Below, piece by piece: positions 53,405-61,653 of a DNA stretch of 64,000 bases. The DNA lies in contig NZ_JAAGOB010000010.1 of assembly GCF_010550695.1 (NCBI RefSeq), positions 1 to 64,000 of the forward strand. The letters run 5' to 3'. Source of the DNA: Phytoactinopolyspora alkaliphila (GTDB lineage: Bacteria; Actinomycetota; Actinomycetes; Jiangellales; Jiangellaceae). The translations under genes were made by a program, and so were the position numbers. Each line of letters opens with the position of its first letter. Position 1 is the first letter of the stretch. The notes beneath the pieces are model-generated. The model did no database searches. It was not told the origin of the DNA and saw only the letters and a list, made by a program, of their open reading frames with translations.

Positions 53405-54271
53405 GTGACCGAGCAGCAGTCGTTCGACGGGATGCCGCGCAGGTTGTACAGCGCCACGCCCACGCGCTTGACCACGTGGCTGGACTGTCCTCGGCGGTAC
53501 CGGTTCACGTATCTGGACAGGCCACCACCGGTCAAGGGTCCACCCTGGGCGCACAACACGGTAGGCGCCGTGGTGCACAACGCGCTGGCGCGGTGGTGGC
53601 GGTTGCCGGTGAACGCCCGAACGGTGGCGCGGGCGGGGGCGCTCGTGGACGAGTACTGGACGACGGAGGGCTTTCGCGACGACGACCAGGCGGCCGCGTG
53701 GCGGACCAGGTCCCGCGAGATGGTCCAGCGCTACGTGGAGACGCTCGATCCGAACGACGAGCCCCGCGGCGTAGAACGAACGGTGACCGTGATGCACGGT
53801 GGCGCGGCCCTCTCCGGGCGGATCGACCGGGTCGACGAACGCTCGGACGAGCTCGTGGTGGTCGACTACAAGACCGGCCGGCACGTCCTGACCGTCGATG
53901 ACGCCCGCTCGTCGCTGGCCCTCGCCGTCTACGCGGCCGCTGCAGCGCGGACGCTGCGCCGGCCGTGCCGCCGTGTCGAGTTGCATCATCTTCCGTCCGG
54001 GGACGTCGTCGCCTGGGAGCACGACGAGCACGCCCTGAATCGGCACCTCGCCCGCGCGGAGGACGTCGCCTTGGAGTGCTCGCAGGCGGACCAGGCGTTC
54101 AAGGCCGGTCAGGCCACGGATGCGATGTTCCCGCCGCGTCCGTCGTCGTCATGCGGATGGTGCGACTTCCGGGCGCACTGCGCCGAGGGGCGAGGCGCCG
54201 CCCCGTCACGGCCGTCGTGGTCCGGGCTGGCGACGTATGCGCCGAACGGGGAACTCCACCCGAGTTCCTAG
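53405..54271 (+). CDS. RecB family exonuclease-like protein
   Basis: This 288-residue protein has a PD-(D/E)XK nuclease domain: RYRFTYLDRPP with an upstream Cys, GRIDRVDERSDELVVVDYKTGR with the catalytic Asp and Lys, and the C-terminal cluster SSCGWCDFRAHC. The four cysteines (one N-terminal, three C-terminal) resemble the iron-sulfur site of AddB/Cas4-type nucleases. It is a stand-alone actinobacterial form that usually lies near PHP or tRNA-repair genes. It starts at GTG 53405, 2 bases after the PHP stop, so they are co-expressed. Role in DNA repair is inferred. Confidence 0.88.
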   Translation: MTEQQSFDGMPRRLYSATPTRLTTWLDCPRRYRFTYLDRPPPVKGPPWAHNTVGAVVHNALARWWRLPVNARTVARAGALVDEYWTTEGFRDDDQAAAWRTRSREMVQRYVETLDPNDEPRGVERTVTVMHGGAALSGRIDRVDERSDELVVVDYKTGRHVLTVDDARSSLALAVYAAAAARTLRRPCRRVELHHLPSGDVVAWEHDEHALNRHLARAEDVALECSQADQAFKAGQATDAMFPPRPSSSCGWCDFRAHCAEGRGAAPSRPSWSGLATYAPNGELHPSS

Positions 54272-54441
54272 GCGTTCTCATGCTGGAGCGCCGGTCCGGC
54301 AGACGAGGTGCTCTGGTCCCGGTACTGTGGTCCGGAGAAGATTGCGGTGCCGTTGGATGTTTGAAAGGGCGATCTTGGTGGAATTGTCCTCAAGGGACCG
54401 GTTGACGGTGTCGTCGATCGTGCCGATGACGAGGAGTGTGG

Positions 54442-55308
54442 ATGGCTGGACGTTACGGAGTCGCTGATCAACAGGCTCCGCGCCGGCATCGCTCCCGGAA
54501 GAGCCGGCGACCACGGTTGCTCCGTCTTGCCGGGACAATCACCGGCGCTACCTTGATCGGGTTCGGCGTCGTCGCTCTTCTCGATCCAGCCGATTCCGCA
54601 CAGTCGCAGGACAACGTCGCCGGTGGTCAGACGCTGGAGGGTGAGACCCTGGCCGAGTTGCGAGACTCCGACAGTGTGTCGCGCTCCGCCGACAGAGGGC
54701 CGGGACGGCTGGTGGCCCTGCTGCCGAAGGACAGCGGGTCCGACGACGAGCAGTCCGAAGACGCTGACGCATCGGAGGCCACACCGGCTGAGGAGCCCGA
54801 CGACGAGCGGTCCGACGACGAGCGGTCCGACGACGACGCCGACGGCGACCCGGGTGCGTCGGAGCCCGACCCGGATCAGAAGCCCGAGGCAACGGGCTCA
54901 TTGCCTGCCGACAGCGGCGATGGCAAGCGGATCGTCTTCGACATCACCCAGCAGCAGGTGTGGCTGGTCGAGGAGAACGACGAAATCGCGCGTACCTACA
55001 TGGTCTCCGGCAGCCGTTACGACCAGTTGCCCGAGGGAACCTACGAGGTGTTCTCCAAGTCGGAGGAGGCCGTCAGCTGGACCTATGAAGAGACCATGCG
55101 GTACATGGTCCGGTTCCACCGCGGCGAGAACTCCAACATCGGGTTCCACGACATCCCGGTGTACGACGACTCCGGGAAAGAGGTCCAGACGTTGTCCGAG
55201 CTGGGCACACCGTTGTCGGACGGCTGCATCCGGCAGGATCACGAAGACGCCAAGGCGCTGTGGGACTTCGCGCCCGTCGGGACCACGGTGGTGGTCGTCC
55301 GCACGTAG
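54442..55308 (+). CDS. L,D-transpeptidase (YkuD domain), membrane-anchored
   Basis: This 288-residue protein has a short basic cytoplasmic N-terminus, one membrane segment (LAGTITGATLIGFGVVALL), an acidic disordered linker of about 100 residues with DDERS repeats, and a C-terminal YkuD domain (about 155-288). The domain makes 3-3 cross-links in peptidoglycan. The catalytic Cys is near residue 261 in LSDGCIRQ, with His in GFHDIPVY. The usual His of the SHGC motif is Asp here, a variant seen in other actinobacteria. GAGGAG precedes the ATG at 54442. Stands alone. Confidence 0.87.
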   Translation: MAGRYGVADQQAPRRHRSRKSRRPRLLRLAGTITGATLIGFGVVALLDPADSAQSQDNVAGGQTLEGETLAELRDSDSVSRSADRGPGRLVALLPKDSGSDDEQSEDADASEATPAEEPDDERSDDERSDDDADGDPGASEPDPDQKPEATGSLPADSGDGKRIVFDITQQQVWLVEENDEIARTYMVSGSRYDQLPEGTYEVFSKSEEAVSWTYEETMRYMVRFHRGENSNIGFHDIPVYDDSGKEVQTLSELGTPLSDGCIRQDHEDAKALWDFAPVGTTVVVVRT

Positions 55309-55434
55309 CCGCCGCCACCGCGTCGCGCCGATGGTTCGCGTGTTCGTTTCCCTGGCGGCCGCTGCGTGGAGAGGTATCACCCCTCTACGCAGCAGCCGTA
55401 TGGGCTGCGGATGTGAGAACGCCGAGGGGGCTGT

Positions 55435-56931
55435 CTACTCCCCAGACTTGCTGTCCACAGGCTTCCCGCCGCGGGTCCGCCGGCGATTGCGGCGGCGAGG
55501 ACGCGTCTCGGCGGAGCGGCTCTCCGACGTGGACTCCGAGGCCGGCGTCCCGCGACCCCGGCCGCGTTGTCCGCCTCGGTTGTCGCCCTGGCCGTCTCGG
55601 CCGGAGCGAGACCCCCGCGAGCTGCTGCTGCGCCGGGGCTTCTTCTTCTCGCCGCCGACATCTTCGAGCGTCTCCGCGCGGAGCCCGGCGCGGGTCCGCT
55701 GGTCTCGCGGCAGGGTGCCCTTGGTGCCTGGTGGGATCCCGAGGTCGTGGAAGAAGCTCTCGCTGCTGGAGTACGTCTCGGCGGGCTCCTCGAAGGGCAG
55801 GTCCAGCGCGGCGGCGATCATCTTCCAGCGTGCCAGGTCCTCCCAGTCGACGAAGGTCACCGCGATACCGGAAGCACCGGCGCGGCCGGTCCGGCCGATC
55901 CGGTGCAGGTAGGTCTTCTCGTCTTCGGGACAACTCAGGTTGACCACGTGCGTGACGGCTTCGACGTCGATGCCTCGGGCCGCGACGTCAGTGGCCACGA
56001 GAACGTCCACCTTGCCCGAACGGAACGCTCGCAACGCCTGCTCGCGTGCGCCCTGACCGAGGTCACCGTGGACCGCGGCGACGGCGAACCCGCGATCGGC
56101 CAGATCGTCGGCGAGGCGTTGCGCGGCACGCTTGGTACGGCTGAAGATCATGCTCAGCCCGCGGCCTTCGGCCTGCAGGAGCCGGGCGATCATCTCTTCC
56201 TTGTCCAGGTTGTGTACGCGGTAGACGAACTGAGCCGTCAAGGGAACGGTCTGGGTGGCGTCCGAGGACTCTGCCCGGATGTTGAGCGGGTGGCGCATGT
56301 ACTTCCTGGCCAGCCCCACGATGCCGCCCGGCATGGTCGCGGAGAAGAGCATGGTCTGGCGCAGCTCATGGGTGTTCGCGATGAGCTTCTCGACATCAGG
56401 CAGGAAGCCCAGGTCGAGCATCTCGTCGGCCTCGTCCAGAACCAGCACCTTCACGTGGCTCAGGTCGAGCAGACCCTGGCCGGCCAGATCGAGCAGCCGG
56501 CCGGGCGTTCCGACGACGACGTCCACACCGGTGCGCAGCGCTTTCACCTGAGGCTCGTAGGCCCGGCCGCCGAACACGCTCAAGATGCGCACCCGGCGGA
56601 CCGTCGACGCGGTCTCCAGATCACCCGTGACCTGGATCGCCAGCTCACGCGTAGGGACCACCACGAGAGCCTGGGGCTTGCCCGGCTCGGTGGCCTCCGC
56701 GTAGTCACGCTCGTCCGGTGCGACGATGCGCTGGAGCAGCGGGATGCCGAACGCGAGCGTCTTACCGGTGCCCGTACGTGCCTGGCCGATCAGATCGCTG
56801 CCGGTCAGAGCTGCAGGCAGAGCGAGTTCCTGAATCGGGAATGCTTCGGTGATGCCGACGCGTTCCAACGCGTCGGCGATTGCGGGGAGTACCCCAAGGT
56901 CTCTGAAGGTTGTCAGAGCGTTTCGCCTCAT
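55435..56931 (-). CDS. DEAD-box RNA helicase
   Basis: This 498-residue protein unwinds RNA with ATP. The motifs are present in order: Q motif (FPIQE), GQARTGTGKT, PTRELAIQV, TPGRLLDL, LDEADEMLD, SAT, ARGIDV and HRIGRTGRAG. The C-terminal about 120 residues are basic and disordered (Arg and Gly-rich) and probably bind RNA. Family members with such a tail act in ribosome assembly or cold response. The ATG at 56931 is preferred; a TTG at 56991 would add 20 residues. No strong ribosome site is seen at either. Confidence 0.93.
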   Translation of the reverse strand: MRRNALTTFRDLGVLPAIADALERVGITEAFPIQELALPAALTGSDLIGQARTGTGKTLAFGIPLLQRIVAPDERDYAEATEPGKPQALVVVPTRELAIQVTGDLETASTVRRVRILSVFGGRAYEPQVKALRTGVDVVVGTPGRLLDLAGQGLLDLSHVKVLVLDEADEMLDLGFLPDVEKLIANTHELRQTMLFSATMPGGIVGLARKYMRHPLNIRAESSDATQTVPLTAQFVYRVHNLDKEEMIARLLQAEGRGLSMIFSRTKRAAQRLADDLADRGFAVAAVHGDLGQGAREQALRAFRSGKVDVLVATDVAARGIDVEAVTHVVNLSCPEDEKTYLHRIGRTGRAGASGIAVTFVDWEDLARWKMIAAALDLPFEEPAETYSSSESFFHDLGIPPGTKGTLPRDQRTRAGLRAETLEDVGGEKKKPRRSSSSRGSRSGRDGQGDNRGGQRGRGRGTPASESTSESRSAETRPRRRNRRRTRGGKPVDSKSGE

Positions 56932-57171
56932 TAGCTCGGAGGATTCCTGAGCTCCGGTGTCCTTTGGCCGCGGGGCCGCTCGCCCGCTCAAAACTGGCGG
57001 GAGGCGCCACGCCGCAACGTATTCAGACGGCCGATATGCCCTCAGGAGCGCCCTTCGGTCAACGGGCGCAAGCTGTTATCACGGGCTAGTTTACGGTACT
57101 GGACGCCAATCCGCAGATCGAGGGCGTCCGGGCGCGCCGTGACGGCCGGCGGCCGGGCTATCGTTGCGATC

Positions 57172-57849
57172 GTGGAACAGCTCATGGACGACCCCGAATA
57201 CCGCGCCGGAATCATCGACTTGCTGGGCGCGCTCGCCGTCGGCGAACTCACCGCGTTCCAGCGTCTGGCCGCCGACGCCGAGCTCGCGCCCACGCGGGCC
57301 GATCAAGCCGCCCTGGCCGGCATGGCGGTGGCCGAGTTCCACCACTTCGAGCAGATCAGGGACCGGCTCACCGAATTGGGCGTGGCGCTCGACGACGCGA
57401 TGACGCCGTTCCACGAGCCGTACGTCGCCTTCCATGCCAACACAGCGCCCTCGAATTGGCTCGAGGGACTGGTCAAGGCGTACGTGGGCGATCAGATCGC
57501 TACAGACTTCTATCGGGAGATCGCCGCAACCGTCGACGATGACACCCGGGCCCTGGTCAACGACGTTCTCGCCGAAGCCGGGCATGCGGACTTCGTCGTC
57601 GACCGCGTGCGCGCCGCCATCGACGAGGACCCCAGTGTGGCCGGTCGGCTCGCGCTCTGGGGACGCCGGCTGGTGGGCGAGGCGCTGGCCCAGGCGCAGC
57701 GGGTGGCAGCTGACCGCGACGCACTCACGGCGATCATCGTCGGTGCTCCAGGACGGCCCGGCATGGACCTGGCGGAACTAGGCCAGGTTCTCTCCCGGCT
57801 GACGGAGAATCACGCGCAGCGCATGGCGAAACTGGGTCTGTCGTCGTGA
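57172..57849 (+). CDS. Ferritin-like (MiaE-2 type) protein
   Basis: This 225-residue protein is all-helical with the Glu and His pattern of a di-iron ferritin-like fold: GELTAFQRLAADAE, VAEFHHFEQIRDRL and AYVGDQIATDFYRE. The related MiaE enzyme hydroxylates a modified tRNA base, but this actinobacterial branch has no proven activity. TATCGT ends 7 bases before the GTG start with no ribosome site (leaderless type). It is divergent from the DEAD-box helicase with about 240 bases between, in which no gene is seen. Confidence 0.85.
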   Translation: MEQLMDDPEYRAGIIDLLGALAVGELTAFQRLAADAELAPTRADQAALAGMAVAEFHHFEQIRDRLTELGVALDDAMTPFHEPYVAFHANTAPSNWLEGLVKAYVGDQIATDFYREIAATVDDDTRALVNDVLAEAGHADFVVDRVRAAIDEDPSVAGRLALWGRRLVGEALAQAQRVAADRDALTAIIVGAPGRPGMDLAELGQVLSRLTENHAQRMAKLGLSS

Positions 57850-58069
57850 GGGTCGGTAGGCGCTGAGGATCTCCTCTGCCGACTGCTCAGCGACTGCGCG
57901 GTGAAGCATGCGCCGCCGCTTCCCTTGAGGTCGGCTGCTGGAGATCGTCAGCGCCTATCTGCGGCGCGACAGGTCGGGGCGACGCGCAGGGGCTCGCCAC
58001 GTGTCCGATGCCGACTCGCCCGGACCCCCGCGCCTGCCGCCGGTGCCTCGCTGGCGATGGGGTGTGCGG
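57850..58069. other. Non-coding gap between convergent genes
   Basis: These 220 bases hold short open frames only, which have no family signature or ribosome site. I see no clear terminator hairpin with a T-run. Confidence 0.4.
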
Positions 58070-58294
58070 TCAGAGGGTGCCGAAGCCGACGCGCCGTTCG
58101 ACCGGTTCGCCGATCTCGACGTACGTGAGATGCGCGGCGCGCACCAGCACTTTCCGGCCCCGCTCGTCTGTCAGCTCGAGCACGCCTTCGTCCGCGATGG
58201 CGCCGCGCACCGCCGCGTCGACCTCCTCGGGCGACTGGTTGCTCTCAATGACGAGCTCTCGTGGCGCATTGTGCACACCGATCTTGACCTCCAC
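58070..58294 (-). CDS. DUF3107 family protein
   Basis: This 74-residue protein matches the small actinobacterial DUF3107 family: VEVKIGVHNAPRELVIESN at the start, LTDERGRKVLV in the middle, and YVEIGEPVERRVGFG at the end. It is predicted as a small beta-rich ATP-binding-like or regulatory protein; function is not known. The GTG at 58294 has GAGAGG 6 bases upstream. It usually lies next to a TetR gene, as here (58418-59038, same strand). Confidence 0.9.
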   Translation of the reverse strand: MEVKIGVHNAPRELVIESNQSPEEVDAAVRGAIADEGVLELTDERGRKVLVRAAHLTYVEIGEPVERRVGFGTL

Positions 58295-58417
58295 GGGCCA
58301 CCTCTCACGCAGTCGTGTGAAGACGAATGGATCCTGCTGCCCACTGTCAACGGCCAGGCTAGCCCAGCGCATTCCAGGTTGCCTCGGCTGTACGCCAGGG
58401 GCGTAGCGCCGGGCAGG

Positions 58418-59038
58418 TCAGGGATGCAGCGGGAAGCCGCGAATACCGCGCCAGCCGAGCGATGCCACGAGTTCGGCGGCCTTCTCCAGCGGGATGGTCC
58501 CGGCGGTGGCGAGCCAGTAACGGGCGGAAACCTGGGCGGTTCCCACGAGGCCTACCGCGAGCAGGGTTGCTTCTTCCGGTGAAAGGCCCGTGTCCTCGGC
58601 GATGATCTGGCTGATCTCCGCCGAGCACAACTCGGTCAGCCGATCCAGCCGCATGCGCACCGCCGGATCATTCGCGAGATCCGATTCGAACAACAGCCGG
58701 TAGAAGCCGGACTGGTCGTCGACGAACTCGAAGTAGGCGCTGACCGTGGCGATGACCCGCTGTTTGTTGTCATCAGTGGAAGCCAGCGCGCGGTGCAAGC
58801 GGTTGAGCAATTCCTCCGTGGCCGCATCGATCAGCGCGAGATACAGCTCCAGCTTCCCCGGAAAGTGCTGGTAGAGGACCGGCTTGCTCACACCGGCCCG
58901 TACCGCGATCTCGTCCATCGCGGCCGCGTGGTAGCCGTGCGCCACGAACACCTCGCGGGCGGCGTGCAGCAGATGGGCGCGTCGTTTACCGCGCGGCATT
59001 CGTACCCCTCGCGGGGGCACATCGGGCACGGCCGTCAC
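58418..59038 (-). CDS. TetR family regulator
   Basis: This 206-residue protein has the TetR DNA-binding domain at about 20-65: LLHAAREVFVAHGYHAAAMD, then EIAVRAGVSKPVLYQHFPGK. The ligand domain is helical (TALASTDDNKQRV region onward, ending WRGIRGFPLHP). It is the conserved partner of DUF3107 and of the small acidic gene upstream. GGAGGA lies 6 bases before the GTG at 59038, which rules out longer starts that would overlap the next gene. Target genes are unknown. No obvious operator is seen in the 43-base gap. Confidence 0.9.
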   Translation of the reverse strand: MTAVPDVPPRGVRMPRGKRRAHLLHAAREVFVAHGYHAAAMDEIAVRAGVSKPVLYQHFPGKLELYLALIDAATEELLNRLHRALASTDDNKQRVIATVSAYFEFVDDQSGFYRLLFESDLANDPAVRMRLDRLTELCSAEISQIIAEDTGLSPEEATLLAVGLVGTAQVSARYWLATAGTIPLEKAAELVASLGWRGIRGFPLHP

Positions 59039-59081
59039 GCGTTTCCTCCAGGGTCGGGCGTCGCTGACGTGTCGTATTGTC

Positions 59082-59318
59082 TCAGCGGTACTCGTCCTCG
59101 TCATAGTCGACGGACCGAGCCTGTTCGTACGCGTCCGCGGGATCCGCATCCGCCGGCACCTCTTCGGGCATCTCGGCGGGGGTCAGATCCGGCTCCTCGG
59201 GATCGAGGCGGCTGCGCTCCTCGGTCACCGCGGCATCGCCGGTCACCGGTTGACGCTGCTCTTCTGCATCGGCCTCGGGAACTGCGAACGTGTCAGGTGG
59301 AACCCTGTCGTCGGCCAT
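59082..59318 (-). CDS. Small acidic protein, 78 residues
   Basis: Not assigned to a family. Very acidic (many Glu and Asp) with no hydrophobic segment, so soluble and probably disordered. It starts MADDRVPPDTF and ends with DYDEDEYR. GGAGGAGGAGG precedes the ATG, which supports real translation. It lies 43 bases before the TetR gene on the same strand. It may be a regulatory partner or a protein-binding tail-like factor. Confidence 0.65.
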   Translation of the reverse strand: MADDRVPPDTFAVPEADAEEQRQPVTGDAAVTEERSRLDPEEPDLTPAEMPEEVPADADPADAYEQARSVDYDEDEYR

Positions 59319-59473
59319 CCCGCACCTCCTCCTCCGTGGTCGCGGACCTGGACACTGACGAAACTACCCCCGTTTCGTAACAAGTACGCGGTGTTCCACA
59401 TGGTGGCGAGTGTGATACGCCCGGCATCTGACCGCTTCGAGTGCTCGGGGCGACGGCGAATACCATCGGGGGC

Positions 59474-60370
59474 GTGGCGGTGATCACCAGATGGCCCGGA
59501 CACGATGTCACCCTGCCCACCGGACACTTGGTCCACGTCCGGCACGCGCATCCGGAGAGTGAATCGTCGGCTCCGCCCGCGGTACTGATCCACGGACTGG
59601 GTGGGGCGTCGACCAACTGGACGTTTCTGATGCGTGAGCTTCAGGGGGAGCTGGACCTGTGGGCTCCCGACCTGCCGGGATTCGGTGATTCGCCGCCTTC
59701 GGGGGAACATACCGTCGGTGCCTACGTATCCGACGTGATCGCATACCTCGAGACGTTCGACCAGCCGGTTCACCTTGTGGGCAACTCCATGGGCGGCCTC
59801 ATCTGCGTTCTGGTGGCCTCGTCGAGGCCGGATCTCGTCCGCACCCTCACCCTGCTCTCACCGGCGATGCCGCAGTACCGGCTGCCTTGGGCCGCGCAGG
59901 CCACGGCCGTCATGGCGATGCCCAGGCTGGGCGAGGTGATCCTCACGAGGGTCAACGGCAACCCCACGGTGGAGAAGATGCGGCGCATCGTCCCGATGCT
60001 CTACGCCGAGCCAGATGCCCTGGACCCGGACGAGTTCACCTTCGCCGTGTCCGAGCGGCTGAGGTGGATCCAGCAGCCGTACTCCAACGAGGTGCTCCTC
60101 AGTGCGCTCCGGTCGCTGGTGCTGCAGTATCTGTCGCCGCAGCGCCGTTCGGCCTGGTGGGCGGTCCGTAAGGTGCTGTGCCCCACGATGGTGCTGATCA
60201 GTGACCGAGATGCGCTGGTGGGCGCGTGGGCCGCCAAGCGATGGCGGCGCGCGGCTCCTGGAGCGCGCGTGGTGACCGTGGAGCGCTGCGGGCATGTCGC
60301 GATGATGGAGTACCCCGAAACCGTCGCCGACCTGATGCGCGGCTTTCTCCACAATGTGTCCGAAACATAA
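59474..60370 (+). CDS. Alpha/beta hydrolase
   Basis: This 298-residue protein has the alpha/beta hydrolase fold. The oxyanion segment is LIHGLGGASTNW, the nucleophile elbow is VGNSMGG with Ser, the acid is in LISDRDALVG, and the His is in VERCGHVAMME. It hydrolyses an ester or similar bond; no substrate can be named. TACCAT ends 7 bases before the GTG at 59474 with no ribosome site (leaderless type). The next gene, MoeZ, is 93 bases downstream on the same strand. Confidence 0.87.
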   Translation: MAVITRWPGHDVTLPTGHLVHVRHAHPESESSAPPAVLIHGLGGASTNWTFLMRELQGELDLWAPDLPGFGDSPPSGEHTVGAYVSDVIAYLETFDQPVHLVGNSMGGLICVLVASSRPDLVRTLTLLSPAMPQYRLPWAAQATAVMAMPRLGEVILTRVNGNPTVEKMRRIVPMLYAEPDALDPDEFTFAVSERLRWIQQPYSNEVLLSALRSLVLQYLSPQRRSAWWAVRKVLCPTMVLISDRDALVGAWAAKRWRRAAPGARVVTVERCGHVAMMEYPETVADLMRGFLHNVSET

Positions 60371-60463
60371 GATGACGCGTCCGAAGCGTGGACGATTCCT
60401 GCGGGAATGACTGGCCGCATGTCACCGTTATGGCGACAACGGGCGTGTGAATAGGAGTCGATC

Positions 60464-61636
60464 GTGTCTTTGCCACCTCTTGTCGAGCCAGCTGCTGACC
60501 TCACCGTCGACGAGGTACGTCGCTACTCGCGTCACCTGATCATTCCCGACGTCGGGATGGTCGGGCAGAAGCGACTGAAGAACGCCAAGGTGCTCGTCGT
60601 CGGCGCCGGTGGTCTCGGTTCGCCTGCACTGCTGTACTTGGCCGCGGCCGGAGTGGGCACCCTCGGGGTCGTCGAGTTCGACGAGGTCGACGAGTCGAAC
60701 CTGCAGCGCCAGATCATTCACGGGCAGTCAGACATCGGCCGGTCCAAGGGCCAGTCCGCCCGGGATTCGGTCAAAGAGGTCAACCCGTACGTCAATGTCA
60801 TCCTGCACGAGACCCGTCTGGACAACGACAACGTCCTGGAGATCTTCTCCGGCTACGATCTCATCCTCGACGGCACCGACAACTTCGCCACCCGGTACCT
60901 GGTGAACGACGCCGCCGTGCTTCTCGGCAAGCCCTACGTCTGGGGCTCCATCTACCGTTTCGAAGGCCAGGTCAGTGTCTTCTGGGCCGAGCACGGTCCC
61001 CAGTACCGGGACCTGTACCCGGAAGCGCCGCCGCCCGGCATGGTGCCGTCCTGCGCCGAAGGCGGAGTGCTCGGCGTGCTGTGCGCGTCGATCGGGTCCA
61101 TCATGGTCACCGAGGCGATCAAGCTGATCACCGGTATCGGCGACCCGCTGCTGGGACGGCTCATGGTCTATGACGCCCTCGACATGAGCTACACCACCCT
61201 GAATATCCGCAAGGACCCCAACGCCGAGCCCATCACCGAGCTCATCGATTACGAAGCGTTCTGCGGCACCGTCAGCGACGAGGCGGCCGAAGCGGCGGTG
61301 GGTTCCACCATCTCGGTGAGCCAGCTCAAAGACTGGCTTGACGCCCGAGAGCGAGGCGAACGCGACTTCACCCTGGTGGATGTCCGCGAGCCGAATGAGT
61401 ACGAGATCAACCGGATACCCGGCGCGGTGCTCATTCCGAAGGGTGAGTTCCTCACCGGAACCGCCTTGGAGAAGCTGCCGCAGGACAAGCCCGTGGTGCT
61501 GCACTGCAAGTCCGGTGTGCGCTCGGCCGAGGCACTGGCCGTGGTCAAGGGCGCCGGAATGGCGGACGCGGTACACGTGGGCGGCGGCGTCGTCGCCTGG
61601 GTCAACCAGATCGACCCGTCGCAGCCCGCCTACTGA
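60464..61636 (+). CDS. moeZ: Adenylyltransferase/sulfurtransferase MoeZ
   Basis: This 390-residue protein activates the C-terminus of small sulfur carrier proteins (MoaD, ThiS, CysO type) by adenylation and then sulfurates it. The ThiF/E1 domain has VVGAGGLGSPALLYLAAAGV and DEVDESNLQRQII for ATP binding. VPSCAEGGVLGVLCA is the segment before the rhodanese. The rhodanese domain (about 275-390) carries the catalytic Cys near residue 348 in HCKSGVRSAEA. AGGAG lies upstream of the GTG. It serves molybdenum cofactor, thiamine or cysteine synthesis. Confidence 0.95.
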   Translation: MSLPPLVEPAADLTVDEVRRYSRHLIIPDVGMVGQKRLKNAKVLVVGAGGLGSPALLYLAAAGVGTLGVVEFDEVDESNLQRQIIHGQSDIGRSKGQSARDSVKEVNPYVNVILHETRLDNDNVLEIFSGYDLILDGTDNFATRYLVNDAAVLLGKPYVWGSIYRFEGQVSVFWAEHGPQYRDLYPEAPPPGMVPSCAEGGVLGVLCASIGSIMVTEAIKLITGIGDPLLGRLMVYDALDMSYTTLNIRKDPNAEPITELIDYEAFCGTVSDEAAEAAVGSTISVSQLKDWLDARERGERDFTLVDVREPNEYEINRIPGAVLIPKGEFLTGTALEKLPQDKPVVLHCKSGVRSAEALAVVKGAGMADAVHVGGGVVAWVNQIDPSQPAY

Positions 61637-61653
61637 CTCTCATTTGGAGCGGG

